A stretch of 64,000 bases of DNA from Uloborus plumipes (taxonomy: Eukaryota; Arthropoda; Arachnida; Araneae; Uloboridae): positions 62,001 to 126,000 of the forward strand of contig JAXGGA010001095.1 in assembly GCA_038373865.1 (NCBI GenBank), read 5' to 3'. This document shows positions 48,780-59,944 of this stretch, one piece after another. Positions within the stretch are counted from its first letter, which is position 1. Every line of letters starts with the position of its first letter. A model generated the notes under the pieces. The model worked only from the letters and a program-made list of their open reading frames with translations. It was not told the origin of the DNA and did no database searches. Position numbers and translations under genes: made by a program.

Positions 48780-50139
48780 TTCCGTAAGTTGATCCTGGGG
48801 ACCAATAAAAAGTAGCAGTTAGGGCTAAATATTGACTACTTTTTAACTTTGCGGTGAAGATTTAAGTCGGAAAAAATAACTAACTATTGTTAGTATTTTT
48901 TTAAGAGACAAAAAAACTAAAAGTTAAAAAAAAAATGCAAATATTAAATTACGAATATTCAGTTATGTGATATATTTAAATACATAAAAGTACTAGTCAG
49001 GGGAATCATATCTAAATTTATCCAGAAGAAATAATACGGTAAAACTTGAAGATACATACAGAAATTTTTTTTTAAATAAATATTATTGTCTAAAATCTAT
49101 TCTATGCGTCAAATTAATCAAGCTTCCACTTTGAGGAAAATTTATTTAAAGTTGCTACTTTTTTTTAATTTTATTTATTTATTATTATTATTATTATTTC
49201 TTTTGCATTTCAGAAGGCGAAAACAGTAAACTTTTTTCATCTAAAGGAACAAAATCTTACTGAGCGAAATATTGTCAATTTGACCATGATTTCATTTTTC
49301 CATTGTTGCCTCTTGAAAGTAATTATTTTTTATATTCGAAAAGTAAAGTTGTTGAGATTAATGCTCAACAGTTAAAACTGCCTTAAAGAAGCTACCACAG
49401 CTTAAAAAGTGTAATGGACTCTATCAATTAACAAATTGGATTCTAAATCAACAGGAATTCAACATAACCACCTAAAGAGTTAGGCTATTCTTTGAAAACA
49501 TGAAACAAAGAGCCTTTTTATTTATTATCTCCGTCATTTAACTATATAAATCACAGATAAAGCTCCAGAATAATGCTTAAGTCTTTTGGATCAATGTTTA
49601 TACAATGTGTCATCAAAATATGACACATTGTGTGATGGCATGTTTCATACATCATTTCACTAAAATGTTCTTAAACTCCATCGCATGAACTTTTGAGTAA
49701 ATTCATAAAGTCAAAAAAACAAAATGTAAAACAAATTAAATTGGCAATTTAATACATACAAACTAACGACTTATTAGTAACAAAAAATGAACTATTTCAT
49801 TAACCTTACTGTCAGTAAACTTGATTTGAACCGGGACCAATACCGTCCCCGAGGCCTTATTGAGCTAAATTCCATCGTCGATAAATACATTAACTGCACA
49901 ATCATTTATTTAAACCCAAACATAAACACACACCCAAAACACATGTATTTTAATGAAAACCACTGTCCACCACTCTGGCCACACCCCACACCTCTCTGTC
50001 AGACCTGTTGCCATTGTAGGTTCAAAAATGATTCCAAATTCCCTGACGAGCGGCCCGAGGCTCCGTTCCGCCAGCAACCTGAGATCCTTACGATAACAAT
50101 AAATTGTCATAAAATCAATTCATCAGCTGTTTCGCACAC
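48780..50139. other. AT-rich spacer with one strong hairpin
   Basis: AT-rich DNA. A perfect 12-bp inverted repeat with a 6-nt loop lies at 49602-49631: ACAATGTGTCAT, loop CAAAAT, ATGACACATTGT. A 133-codon plus-strand frame (49787-50188) runs into the following MITE and shows no domain, so it is not called. Confidence 0.6.
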
Positions 50140-50141
50140 TA

Positions 50142-50424
50142 AGGCAGGAATTCAAGTGAAACACCATTGCAATCGCTACTGGAAGTGAATTTCATTATCA
50201 CCAACTTAACTTGGCACTGACGTCACTACGGGTGGAGCCAATAAGAGCTCACAAGCAGCCAGCGATCTCCTCTTATTCGCCAAGTAGGCTGTGACGTTTT
50301 ATCTAGCTCGTTTTTCATAGGCAAACGTCACGCAAACGTCACGCTGACGTCACGATGTGTTTATCAAGAAACGTTCTAATGTAATTCATTTCCAGTATCG
50401 CCTGTTTCACTTGAATTCCTGCCT
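50142..50424. mobile_element. TA-flanked MITE carrying five CRE/ATF-type sites
   Basis: The termini are inverted repeats beginning AGGCAGGAATTCAAGTGAAA on both strands. The identity continues with imperfect matches through CGCTACTGGAAGTGAATT on the left and CGATACTGGAAATGAATT on the right. TA flanks both ends (50140-50141, 50425-50426). The 283-bp interior has no coding capacity. It does contain TGACGTCA twice (50218-50225 and 50345-50352) and TGACG or CGTCA half-sites at 50292-50296, 50326-50330 and 50337-50341. TGACGTCA is the canonical CREB/ATF palindrome. The TA duplication suggests Tc1/mariner-class mobilisation. Confidence 0.8.
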
Positions 50425-50426
50425 TA

Positions 50427-51000
50427 ACGGGTGAGTTAACCTGCTCTTCTTTTCTCCGTTTATATAACATATATATTTTTGTTAGGATAATTAAATATAC
50501 CTATATGTATCGATTTAAAATCATTGAATAGTCTAGTTCTGATATAAAATAGAGTAGACGACGGACTGAACGATTCCATTTGTGTTAGGATAGCCGGTTT
50601 ACTTCAATAATATGTTATACGATGTAATTATTCTATCCCAAGAATAAGTAAACTCTTCCGAGGACAAACGCTTTTTTGTCATACTACAATTTCATTAAAG
50701 CGTCATCAATTTTTATATTATTTTGCAAAATTATTAACAGATGTGCAAAAAGGTCTATAAAATTAGCGTAGCCTATTAAAGATTCAAGCAAATTAGAAAA
50801 TGTTTGTGGCTGTCCTACGAAGTCACACTTCAAAACGGGACCCCCCCCCCTTCTCCTCTCGTTGAGCATTAATAGTTGCAGTAAAGCATGCCACCAAAAT
50901 TATTGTGCTTAATAAATGCCAGTGATCCTTTTTTCCCCAAAAAAGGCTCCCCCCCCCCCCCAGTGAAAGTTTCACAAAATCTCAAAATATAAGAAAATTC
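50427..51000. other. AT-rich spacer with C runs
   Basis: AT-rich unique DNA. Poly-C runs lie at 50841-50850 (ten) and 50949-50961 (thirteen). No gene seen. Confidence 0.65.
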
Positions 51001-52560
51001 CTTCTTCGGCAATCATTTCGAGGAAAGAAACCACACCAACCCTTCTTGTATCAGTTTCCATTAGTAAACCAATCAGGAAAATTCCTGAAGAAATAAGGCA
51101 GCCAACAGCTTCGATCATTACATCACCTGTTTAGCTAGAGAAAAAGAATGGCAAGCACTTCCATTTGCAAATACAGTGCCGGCAAATTAGCTGGCAAAGC
51201 ATTTTAAATTGGAGTTATCCATTTTAAGTACTCGCCGATGCTGTGATACATGCGTCATCCGGCTAAGCGAGAAAATGAAATAACAGGCATTCTTAACGTA
51301 ATCATTAGATACCAGGTTTGTCGCTTCTTTTGCCCCCTCCATAGATCATGTACGAGGAGGTACGCACTCAAAAATGGCGATTCTCTTAATCTAGCGTGTC
51401 ATCTATGGTGTAATAAATTGTCGTCGTGCCGGAAAAAGTGAAATACCTTCAAGAGGAGGTGTCAAGAGGAGAAATCTGTCACAAAAATGGCGACCCCCCG
51501 ATTGGAAGTTGGAAAAAAAAAAAAAAATCTCGCCGATACACTCTCGTTAAATGTGGTTTGCCTCTTACTTACCTTGCCCATCGCTCAGGTCAGACAACGT
51601 GGAATCTCGCTTTATCAAAAGTGAGCTTTGTTTTCCATATTAATCAAAAGGTGGGCTGGCTTTTTCGAGCGTCACCTCCCGAAAGAAAAAGACCAGGTAA
51701 AAAGCGGGGAAACGGTGTCACGGCAGCAATGCGAGGAGCGGCGTGTAGAATGATGCCTTTCGCTTTATTCAGATTTGTATATTTAGTTTTGGGATTCTTC
51801 TAAATTAAGAGAAAACAGCGCGGCTAGGGCTTCTGGTATTCGGGCGCGATTTCTCAAAATGTCAGCTTCCTGTCCAGGATTAGGCGCCTGCTCCTGAAAG
51901 AGGGGAACTTTTTGTCCAGTGTCTTGCCACGGAGATGGATTTACTCATCATCAGTGCGCGCTTGCTTCCCTGAGACCGCATATCTGAAATTTTAATCTTC
52001 CTCGCGTTAATCATTTTTTGCAGCGCGCTCAGATTTGGCCCAAGTACACTTACCAAGTAAAAGAATTCCTTAACTATTCCCGCACTTTTCCGCAAATGAA
52101 TGCGGAGCCTAAAAACAAAGGAGACATTCCTGTTCCTCGGAATAATTACCTTGCGTAGGATAGTATTTAGCACCACTGCCGAAATCTCAAAAATGTTTAA
52201 TTTGGGGAGCGCAACTACACCCTCCACATGCTACTCGTGACTCTATCGGATTGCTATAGCGTGGCTCGCGAGATGACAACGGCTTTTTTTTTGAACCTCA
52301 TTACATACTTCGCAAGCAGGAAAATTATCAACGCATTGATTGGCGGGAATCCAATGCTTTTGTAGCGCGGAATTAAACGGGGGATAATAAATAAATATAT
52401 TTTTGGATCTCGACTGAAGCAATGTTTTATTCTCGATGTTAGTGTCATTAATGACAGTAACAATAGAGTTAAAAGGAGAATGAGGGAAGAAATACAGATG
52501 ATCGCTAACAAGTGAGCTATACAAATTTGCAATTATTTTATTGTCAAAGAGTCAAGGCCG
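51000..52560. other. About 1.5-kb less AT-rich island with a perfect 14-bp palindrome
   Basis: The largest compositional island in the window. TGTCATTAATGACA at 52443-52456 is a perfect palindrome with a TCATTAATGA core of homeodomain type. Frames of 115-125 codons on either strand (51426-51803, 51880-52227) are the best coding candidates in the region, but I recognise no domain and neither has a convincing start. A non-coding conserved block is my preferred reading, an unrecognised exon the alternative. Confidence 0.35.
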
Positions 52561-53555
52561 AAGGATAATGAATGTAATTGTGCCGTTTTAGTAGCAGGGT
52601 ATAACAAAAACATGTATTAAATCTATTGAGGGGGGGGGGGAAATACTTTTGTTTTTATTTACAAAGCTCGATGCTTTTTAAATGAAACTTCACACGAATT
52701 CTGATTTCGAAGAAATAGAGAACTGAAAATATTAAGATGTTCGTTTTTTTTTTCGAAAAGCTTTCCGATTAAATCAATTACATGTTTTATAGTTCTCAAT
52801 TAAACTGTTTTTTTAAGTAAAATAATTTATTTTTTCTCTTTATTAAAACATGCTGCGCATATAGTTTATACATGAAGCAAGAAAATTTTTCCGCCTTTAT
52901 AAACCTTGTCTTTCATATTTTCTGTTAAATTTCAAAAGACAAAAACATTTATGCACTCATTTTTTTAAAATCAATAAGCTAAAATATTAAGGCAGAAATA
53001 GTATAAAAATATCGTTCTACAACAGTGAACGAGTGCATAATTACGAGTGCATGCTAGACAGAAACAGCGAGCTCATTTTCTAGGCTACAGAAGACCCTTT
53101 AGTGTTGTGACATTTAATTTAAGGGCCACGGCTTCCAAGCGACCAGAATGGATTTCTCATGAAAACTGCCAAAACATTTCTCAAGACCTGATATAAAAAA
53201 TCAATTTTCTTCAGGTACACCCTAAAAAAGTACATTTTTTCTTTTCAATGGCAGTTGTAGTTCGATTTCGCCCAGAAAAAGATCATTTACAAGATTAATT
53301 CTGCTACGTGTCAAAGATACGTAAGTTGTTATTGTTATTTATTTATTCAATTATGATTTTGGTTAAAGTTCGTTTGAAATAGTTGTCATAAGAGTGCCTC
53401 CTCTCAAAGTTTAGAGACGCTCTTTTTGTGCATGAAAATTAAGACATATTAAAAGTTTTCTTATCTATGCATATTAAGCTCCATTTTTCAACTCACTTTC
53501 ACATTTCATACGAAAATTATAACAGTATATTACTTAAAAAGCAATTTGGTATTAT

Positions 53556-53560
<5 letters not shown>
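52561..53560. other. AT-rich spacer, no gene seen
   Basis: AT-rich DNA, with a run of eleven G at 52630-52640. Nothing else is supported. Confidence 0.65.

Positions 53561-53614
<54 letters not shown>
53561..53614. repeat. (TA)n microsatellite, about 27 units
   Basis: An uninterrupted TA array of about 54 bp. Confidence 0.95.
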
Positions 53615-53616
<2 letters not shown>

Positions 53617-55290
53617 ATCAAAACGAAATTTTCCCGGGGAAAATAATTTTCTCTCGATTAACATTCACCGTATGTTGAATGCATTTTTTTGAAAAAAAAT
53701 ATATATTTATTAGTTTTAAAGTTCGTATTATATTTTTAATGACATTAAGTTAAAATAATTAATTGAGTAATACGATTCTGTGCATTAGTTTCCACAAGAT
53801 GTTCGAATTTCAGATAATACATACTCTTCCTGATGGCGCCGGAAAAGAAACTAGAGACATTATGACAACTCAATCACGCAAGCCTTTACATCTAAACAAA
53901 CTGTACTTTCCCTCACTGAAACGAATTTCAGCATCTAAGTACGCTTTCTGTATAATTAAAGTCTTAGAACTGTCATAACTTTTGTTTTCGTTAACGATAC
54001 AATATTTTTTTTTCATCCAAAAAGAAATTAACGACCTATAGGAGCATTAAGTTAATGCGAATGTTTTGCTTACACTGAAAGCAACTTCCAGGGATAATAT
54101 TATCCAAAAACAGACGTTTTTTGACAAGGGCAAAAATCACTTAGCGAGGGAAAATGCATTTTAAGGGAATCCTAAGGCGGCTGAAAATAAATTGATTAAC
54201 AATGTCCCACGTGGCTTCGTTTTCAGAAAACCTCTATTTAATTGATATTGATGAGATATTTATTGAAATTAACTACAAAATGATAAAATTGCAGACGAGG
54301 GCTAATTTAATTGATGTGCTATTCTCGTTGCAAGATGATATATTGTGAAAAACTTCTCATTAGTTAAATTTGACTAATAAAGTAAGTGTTTTATAAAAAA
54401 ATCTCAAATAATTACTGAAGCTTAAACGACAGTATTAAGACTATATACATTGTATCTATGACTTAATATGACATTCTAAATTACTTAACTTGATGTGTAT
54501 ACGTGACTTGCGTCCATAATCCCTAAATTGATAGAAATAATATATATTAACTCATTTTTGTTCCGTAAAAACAACAGTAATATAGTTCATTAACATTTAT
54601 CAAAATATTTGTTTTAACATCCAGTCTAAACTTGGTTAGGGTTTCGTTAGCTTTGATTCGTTTTCCGGTAGATTTTCCGCATGTAAATTTGTTTTCCTCC
54701 ATGTATTTCATCACACAGTAAACTTATTCTCCTTTTTTTTATGTTCCTCACATTTTTTCCCCTTTTAGCAACAGCTATTGCTAAAAGAAGTTATTTTTAT
54801 TAATATTTTATTAAACTATTCATCTGCCGTATTTAGCTTTTTAAGTCAGCTGATAAGTGTTGAATCGTGCCTGCTAATCATCATTTGCACTTGAATGTCC
54901 AAAAACATTAAGCCTAATTTACAATTAAGCATAGATTTATAAGTATTTTACGTTGTTACTAGACAAAAATCAGAAGCGGGAAAATCTAAGAGATTTTCTA
55001 CAACAAAAACTAAATTAAAATAAAAACTTATTTTAAATAATAAAATTCAAAGGAAACTAATATTCCTGTATCACCTACTGCACTATTTTATTTGCTGAAA
55101 AAAGGGCCCGTTCACTTTAAAAGTAAACTAAAATTTCTTGAGTTTTTCAATGATTCTTATTTACGAAAAACCTATTCCTCGTTTTAAAGTGCCGAATTTA
55201 TGTTCTGCATATCTATTTTTACTAAACAAAAACTGGCGTCCGATATTTGACCGTTCATAACATCTTTAAAAAATATGAATATCACAAACT
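53615..55290. other. AT-rich spacer, no gene seen
   Basis: AT-rich DNA. A 71-codon frame at 53763-53978 starts at TTG and has no domain. No repeats recognised. Confidence 0.65.
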
Positions 55291-55302
55291 AAGCATAGGT
55301 TT
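55291..55302 (+). repeat. Target-site duplication of SINE copy 2 (5' copy)
   Basis: AAGCATAGGTTT directly precedes the SINE head and is repeated exactly after its A tail. Confidence 0.9.
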
Positions 55303-55576
55303 GCCGGCCACCTTGTCTAGTGGTCAGAGGAGTCTGCCATGGATGGTGTGGCCCCGGGTTCGAGTCCCGGCTTGGGCATGGATGTGTTTTCTCTCTCCTG
55401 TCCTTGTCCTTTCTGTGTGTGAATGTGTTGTTGCGAAAGGTTGCCTACCCTATAAACGGGTACCTATGGCGTGCGTGTACTGTGGAAGTCGGACTTCACA
55501 CCAAATTACGGTACAGTTGGAACAGTGAAGCAGCGCACCCCAAATTGCCAGCCTGGCTGGCACACGACAAAAAAAA
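55303..55576 (+). mobile_element. tRNA-derived SINE, copy 2, with perfect target-site duplication
   Basis: The 274-bp element starts GCCGGCCACCTTGTCTAGTG. It carries an A-box-like segment at about 55313-55324 and a perfect B-box, GGTTCGAGTCC, at 55357-55367. A tRNA-unrelated body ends in GGCACACGAC and a short A tail. The 12-bp duplication AAGCATAGGTTT occurs at 55291-55302 and 55577-55588, the hallmark of LINE-assisted target-primed insertion. The intact duplication and close similarity to the copy at 46296-46562 point to fairly recent activity. It is not a functional tRNA gene: the anticodon arm cannot be folded normally and the element continues far past the tRNA end. Confidence 0.92.
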
Positions 55577-55588
55577 AAGCATAGGTTT
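55577..55588 (+). repeat. Target-site duplication of SINE copy 2 (3' copy)
   Basis: An exact repeat of the 12 bp found before the SINE. It fixes the element's boundaries and orientation. Confidence 0.9.
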
Positions 55589-55689
55589 TTTTTTTCTTTT
55601 TTCTAATAAAACGCAATTCATTTTTCATAAGCAAACATAAAATTTTCAGTTAACATTTTTACATACATCAAACATTATTGCGGTATTTC

Positions 55690-56240
55690 AAGAATGATAC
55701 AATTCCTGATCATCTAGCTTAAATGTTGCTATCTTTAAACGTCGAGACATAAATAGCCAAACAAAAGCCTTCTGAAATAATTTCGAAAATCAGGCAGATT
55801 AACGATTGCACAAGAAGCAAGTGTGGGTATTAGCCACCAAACGTCAAATCTCCTTCAAGCCTCAAATCCCAAACAGCTGATTCTGAGCTTTGACGCCACT
55901 CAAAGGCGCATTACCAGAGTGGATAGTGTAAAGAACGGTCAGTAGTAAAAGAGCCTCTCGCCAAGAGAAGAATCGTTGGTGTTTGGCAAGCGATATCTCA
56001 AATGTCAAGAGTCTCCCAGCAAGTGGGATTACGGAAACCATTCCTATCGAAAAAGACGAGTCAGATACAATCGGAGTGTCTGTTGCCCGCAAAGGAAAGG
56101 GTATTAAAGGAAGGCAACCCAGACTTCAATCACTATCACAAACAAAAGCTTCAGGTGATAGCAATCAGTGTGTCTGAAGACAAAAAGTGTTTAGTTAACT
56201 CTTTCAGAACTGGCGTCCGGTATACCGGATATTAATTAGG
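55690..56240. other. Unexplained complex-sequence block, possibly a decayed coding or transposon fragment
   Basis: Between AT-rich flanks lies about 500 bp of non-repetitive sequence that looks coding in composition. The densest part is about 55790-56190. Open frames exist on both strands (minus 55862-56092; plus 55983-56177 and 56002-56235). In the plus frames, upstream reading continues with scattered stops, as in a pseudogene. I recognise no domain and found no terminal inverted repeats. It may be a relic of a transposase or a conserved non-coding block. Confidence 0.3.
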
Positions 56241-56427
56241 TTTAAACAGTTACTAAATATGTCATAACTGATTAAATTACAGGAATATCTTTTTCTTTTT
56301 TTTTTTTAGTTTACTTTTGACATTCCGCTTATTATTATCGAAGCAAAAAAAATCGTTTGGGGATTGGTAGCATTCCCAAATTTGGTTTGTTTTTCAAATC
56401 AATTGTCGTCCATATGACAATTTTTCA

Positions 56428-56458
<31 letters not shown>

Positions 56459-56860
56459 TTTTATTTATTTAAAATGCTTATATTATGTTTTGTGATTGTA
56501 TGGAAAACATTTTACGATGAACTTCGTGTGATGTTTCATCGTTTTTTAACTGAAATATATATTTCAAAATATATATATCTGAAAAATTGGATTTGTCATA
56601 ACTCTTTAGTTTTTCACCTGCAAACTTGAAATGTGTTTGTAAAATGCTCTTAGCCATAGTATTATGTCTACTAAACAAAAACACTTTAGGTTAATTATTT
56701 CATAATTCCAAGTGAAGGGGTTAAGGAAGGTTGAAAAAGGTTCCCTTTTTAGTTTGAACGTATTTAAAATGTAAAATCAAGAAAAAAAATAATAAGTACA
56801 GGTATGGTGTACATATTTTGTGGTTGTTAAAGATAAAAATGGGACCATTTAACGAGAAAA
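56240..56860. other. AT-rich spacer with (ATA)n
   Basis: AT-rich DNA, with an (AAT)n array at 56430-56457. No gene supported. Confidence 0.65.
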
Positions 56861-56861
56861 T

Positions 56862-57215
56862 GCACAGTATATGTAAAATGCACAGTAATAAACTGTAAAA
56901 CCCGCAATTTTAGAGTTCCTTACTGTAAAGCTAGACATTTTACAATTTATTGCAGTAAAATTTTGCTGTATTATACTGTAAAAACAATAGAGTAATACTG
57001 GCAGCAGAGGTTCTAGTTTAAAACTGTAACATGCACGGTAACAAACTGTTAAATTAGCCATTTTACTGTTCATATCTGTAAAATTTGCAATATTACGGTT
57101 TAGTAATGTAAAAGTAGCAATGTTATAGTTTTGTACTGTAAAATTAGCAATTTTTACAGTTTAGTACAATAAATTAGCTGTATTATACTGTAAGAACAAC
57201 ATTCATGTTTTAGTG
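56862..57215 (-). mobile_element. Modular ACTGTAAAA MITE, copy B
   Basis: In reverse orientation relative to copies A and C. Read on the minus strand from 57215 it starts CACTAAAACATGAATGTTG, then follows the same order of TTTTACAGT/ACTGTAAAA modules. The segment ending CTGCCAGTATTA lies in the middle (plus-strand TAATACTGGCAGCAGAGGTT near 56993-57012). The left boundary is less certain because the terminal sequence there has diverged, and no clear TA duplication is visible. Confidence 0.75.
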
Positions 57216-57590
57216 TGCCCTTTAAGTAAAATAGTTTTACAGTATTTACATATAAAAAAAATAAATAAAAATGAAGAATCCACGACGCATCTTCTTTGGA
57301 CAGGATTTTGCTTTTAATATTTATCAATGTATTATTTTATTACATATGACACGAATTAATTTAATTTAAAGTGGAAATTTAATTACTTTCATTAATTTCA
57401 GTAAATATTCAGATATTTTACTTGCATAGGCTTTTTTGCCATAGTTTGTTTTCGCCATATTTCGCCAGAAATAACTACACAATATTTTGAAAACTCTTGA
57501 AAAACTGTTTAATTAATTATTAATCAATTTCTAATAAAATGTAATTAAAACGAACCGTCTTCCTTCGCTAATCCATATCGTTGAAAACAA
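57216..57590. other. AT-rich spacer
   Basis: AT-rich; one stray TTTTACAGTATTTACA near 57234-57249 resembles the MITE modules. Nothing else is seen. Confidence 0.6.
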
Positions 57591-58290
57591 TAAATACCAT
57601 TGATTATTTAGTCGCTTCTCCAGGGAGGGAGTCATCAATTGAGTGAAGTTAATGAAGCCAGGAGAAAAAAATATCGCGAAGTTCCAGACAAGCATGTTCT
57701 TAGAAACGAAACTGAAAAGCACTTAAAAATTGTTCAACTCTCGCGGGGTGTAGCTTTCGATTTTAGTACATTAAAAGGACCTCCAAGAGATTCATTTAAA
57801 GGGGACAGAAAGAAGAAGAAAAAAAAAGTCCACCGTTAAATGCATTCGATGCTTTCCTCTTAACAAAGGAAAAGAGGACCCTCCAAGAAATGGATAATTG
57901 TGTTATTGAGCGCGCTTCTTAAGACATTTGAGGCAGAAAAAGTGAAGGACCGCAAATCCTAGAAATTGATATTCAGTCTCGAAAACTCGGAGGACACCCT
58001 TGTAGATTCGTGCCATCCCCCAAGACTCATTAGAAGCTTTACGCTGATGGATCATTAATAATGATCCGAGGTCCTACCACCAGAAATCTGACACTTTGAG
58101 GTCTAGTAATTTTTCACAGCCGGCAAGAACGTTGCCTCCCAGCCCATCAAAAAGAGATTGCAATTAATACGTATTAAAATCCAGAGAGGAAAGCCCGAAA
58201 AGCCGCTTGTGCTTTCAGAACTAGTTTCGAGGAGCGGTTGTGTTATTAACCAGTCACTCGACGCTCAGGTGGGTGGGTGGATGGAGCAGA
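57590..58290. other. Less AT-rich island with a 19-bp palindrome
   Basis: GGATCATTAATAATGATCC at 58049-58067 is a perfect inverted repeat of 9-bp arms around a single A, carrying two TCATTA/TAATGA homeodomain-type cores. The rest is complex, GC-richer sequence. A 66-codon plus-strand frame beginning at TTG (57639) has no domain. Candidate conserved regulatory block. Confidence 0.4.
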
Positions 58291-58309
58291 CCAGTTCAGG
58301 AAAGAAAAA

Positions 58310-58650
58310 AATTCGATAGGAATTGAATGAAAACTTAACTTTTGATGCTTATGTTCAATTTTGCATTACTAGAATTCTATTAACGACCTTTTGGTGCTTA
58401 CGTTCAATTTTGCTTTGTAGGAAGTGAATGAAGCTTATGTAAAATTTTGTATAGTAACAATTAAACATATATTAATTTTGAATGCTTATCTTCAATTTTG
58501 CATTGTAGGAATTGAATGAACATTAATCTTTAAAGCCTATGCTCAATTTTGTATGGTAAGAATTAAACGGAAATTTAAGTTTGAATGCTTATGTTCAATT
58601 TCGCGTTACTAGAACTCTATTAAGGACCTTTTGGTGCTTTCGTTCAATAA
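58310..58650. repeat. Minisatellite, period about 50 bp, about seven diverged units
   Basis: The anchor TTCAATTTTG or close variants recurs near 58354, 58403, 58440 (degenerate), 58491, 58542, 58594 and 58643. Spacing is mostly 49-52 bp, with one short unit. Units pair into a higher-order pattern: the first two (ending CGACCTTTTGGTGCTTACG) are nearly repeated by the last two (GGACCTTTTGGTGCTTTCG) about 240 bp later. It has no coding capacity. Confidence 0.8.
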
Positions 58651-58748
58651 AAACGTATACATATAAGGGAGTGAAAAGCTAAGAGATGTAAGTGGTCGTT
58701 TTAAAGTTTTGAGAAAAACGCGTTTTAAATCGAAATCCTAAAACGGCT

Positions 58749-59205
58749 CAGTGGCGTAGGATTTTTGTATTAATAGAGGGAAGCCCGGCGCAATGCCGGA
58801 TTTTTGCGCTTTCGGGGGGGGGGGGGGCAGACACGCTTTTCGCCACTTAACACTCAAGATCAATTACAAAGTCATAAATGTTCAAATAAACACTTTTTGT
58901 GAATGATATGGAACTTAATATGAACTCAGTTTTAGATGGAATATTAGCTCTGAAATAGGAAATCTCAAACTTTTCTAACGGAAAAAATTCTAAATGTTAC
59001 CTTTAAGAAATGACTTTTGACGATTTTTGGAGACATTGCGTGAATTTCCTGGGAAAATTAGATCACACATTTGAAAACAGGTTTGAAGGAAAAAATGTGC
59101 AACAGAAGGTTGTTGTAAAGATTTTTTTCCGGGGGAGCTGAGCCAGTCTGAAATATTCTAGGGGGAGCCAGAGTTCCCTTAACTCCCCCAGTTCCTACGC
59201 CCCTG
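58749..59205. mobile_element. Non-autonomous hAT-like element
   Basis: The left end is CAGTGGCGTAGGA and the right end, read inward on the minus strand, is CAGGGGCGTAGGAAC. Both are typical hAT termini of the CAG(T/G)GGCGTAG type. Flanking octamers AAACGGCT (58741-58748) and AATAGGAT (59206-59213) agree at five of eight positions, compatible with a decayed 8-bp duplication. The interior has a run of fourteen G (58814-58827) and no transposase. Immediately upstream, GAGAAAAACGCGTTTTAAA near 58711-58729 looks like part of another repeat. Confidence 0.65.
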
Positions 59206-59940
59206 AATAGGATTTTATTCAAAAAAATCTATATTCAGTATAGCAGCATATACCAGGTACTATATTTTGTCCCAAAAGAAAGGATATGTTCTCCTACCAT
59301 TTGTACTGGTTATTTCCAAATTTTTAATATTGTTACATACATCCGTTAGATTTTCAGTACTTTATATGATCTATTACTCTATAGTACAGATGTTAAACCT
59401 TTCTTTTTTTTCAAAGGTTTTATTTATCAAAGTAAGAAATTGATATTATCTTTCGTAAGAAATCGCATAAATGCAGATACATAAGGATTTTTAAGTCTTA
59501 TATTTATTTCGCTAATGCTAAAATAAATTTTACACTTTCTAAACATAATAAATCAGTTAATTAGGTTAGCTATTTGACAGAGAAGTTCATCTCTCATATG
59601 GACTCATTAAAGGTTGTTTTTCTTCTTAGACTATTTACAACGATGGGGTAGTATGGCTCCCATACATGTTCATATTATATTATAGTTATTAATTTTGAGT
59701 GCTGTTACCACATAAGAAACTGGCGCCAAACTTAAAGACACAAAGTTATGAACCGTATATTTTGGCAAACTGATGAAGACTTAGTTGAGCTTAGTGATTT
59801 TAAGTATTATCGAGATCAGTTGAAAGAATATGAACAATGGAATAAAACAAATAATGCTATTGCGTTCACAGGTTTTGTTTATTTAACCTGACTCGAAATA
59901 ACTGATACATATTGAAACAAAATGTTCACGTTTTCAGTAT
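59206..59940. other. AT-rich spacer, no gene seen
   Basis: AT-rich unique DNA. TGGCGCCA occurs near 59722-59729. Nothing else is supported. Confidence 0.6.
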
Positions 59941-59944
59941 CATA

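Larger units (their letters stand above)
47590..48780. other. About 1.2-kb less AT-rich island
   Basis: One of the two largest compositional islands. Overlapping frames of up to 155 codons occur on both strands at 48210-48736, but they run through G/C homopolymers and (TG)n repeats and share no known domain, so they are not called. The segment at about 47800-48120 is complex and homopolymer-free and may be conserved non-coding DNA. Confidence 0.35.

Noticed and set aside
49602..49631. MicroRNA precursor
   Set aside because: The stem is only 12 perfect pairs with little extension, too short for a Drosha/Dicer substrate.
49787..50188. 133-codon plus-strand frame
   Set aside because: It enters the CRE-bearing MITE, crosses its boundary and shows no domain.
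51426..52227. Frames of 125 and 115 codons as possible exons
   Set aside because: GC-richer sequence makes long frames more likely by chance; I saw no domain, no convincing start and no matching splice context. Kept only as a non-coding island.
55303..55380. Functional tRNA gene
   Set aside because: A and B boxes are present, but the anticodon arm is not tRNA-like, there is no proper acceptor pairing or terminator at tRNA length, and an unrelated body with A tail and target duplication follows.
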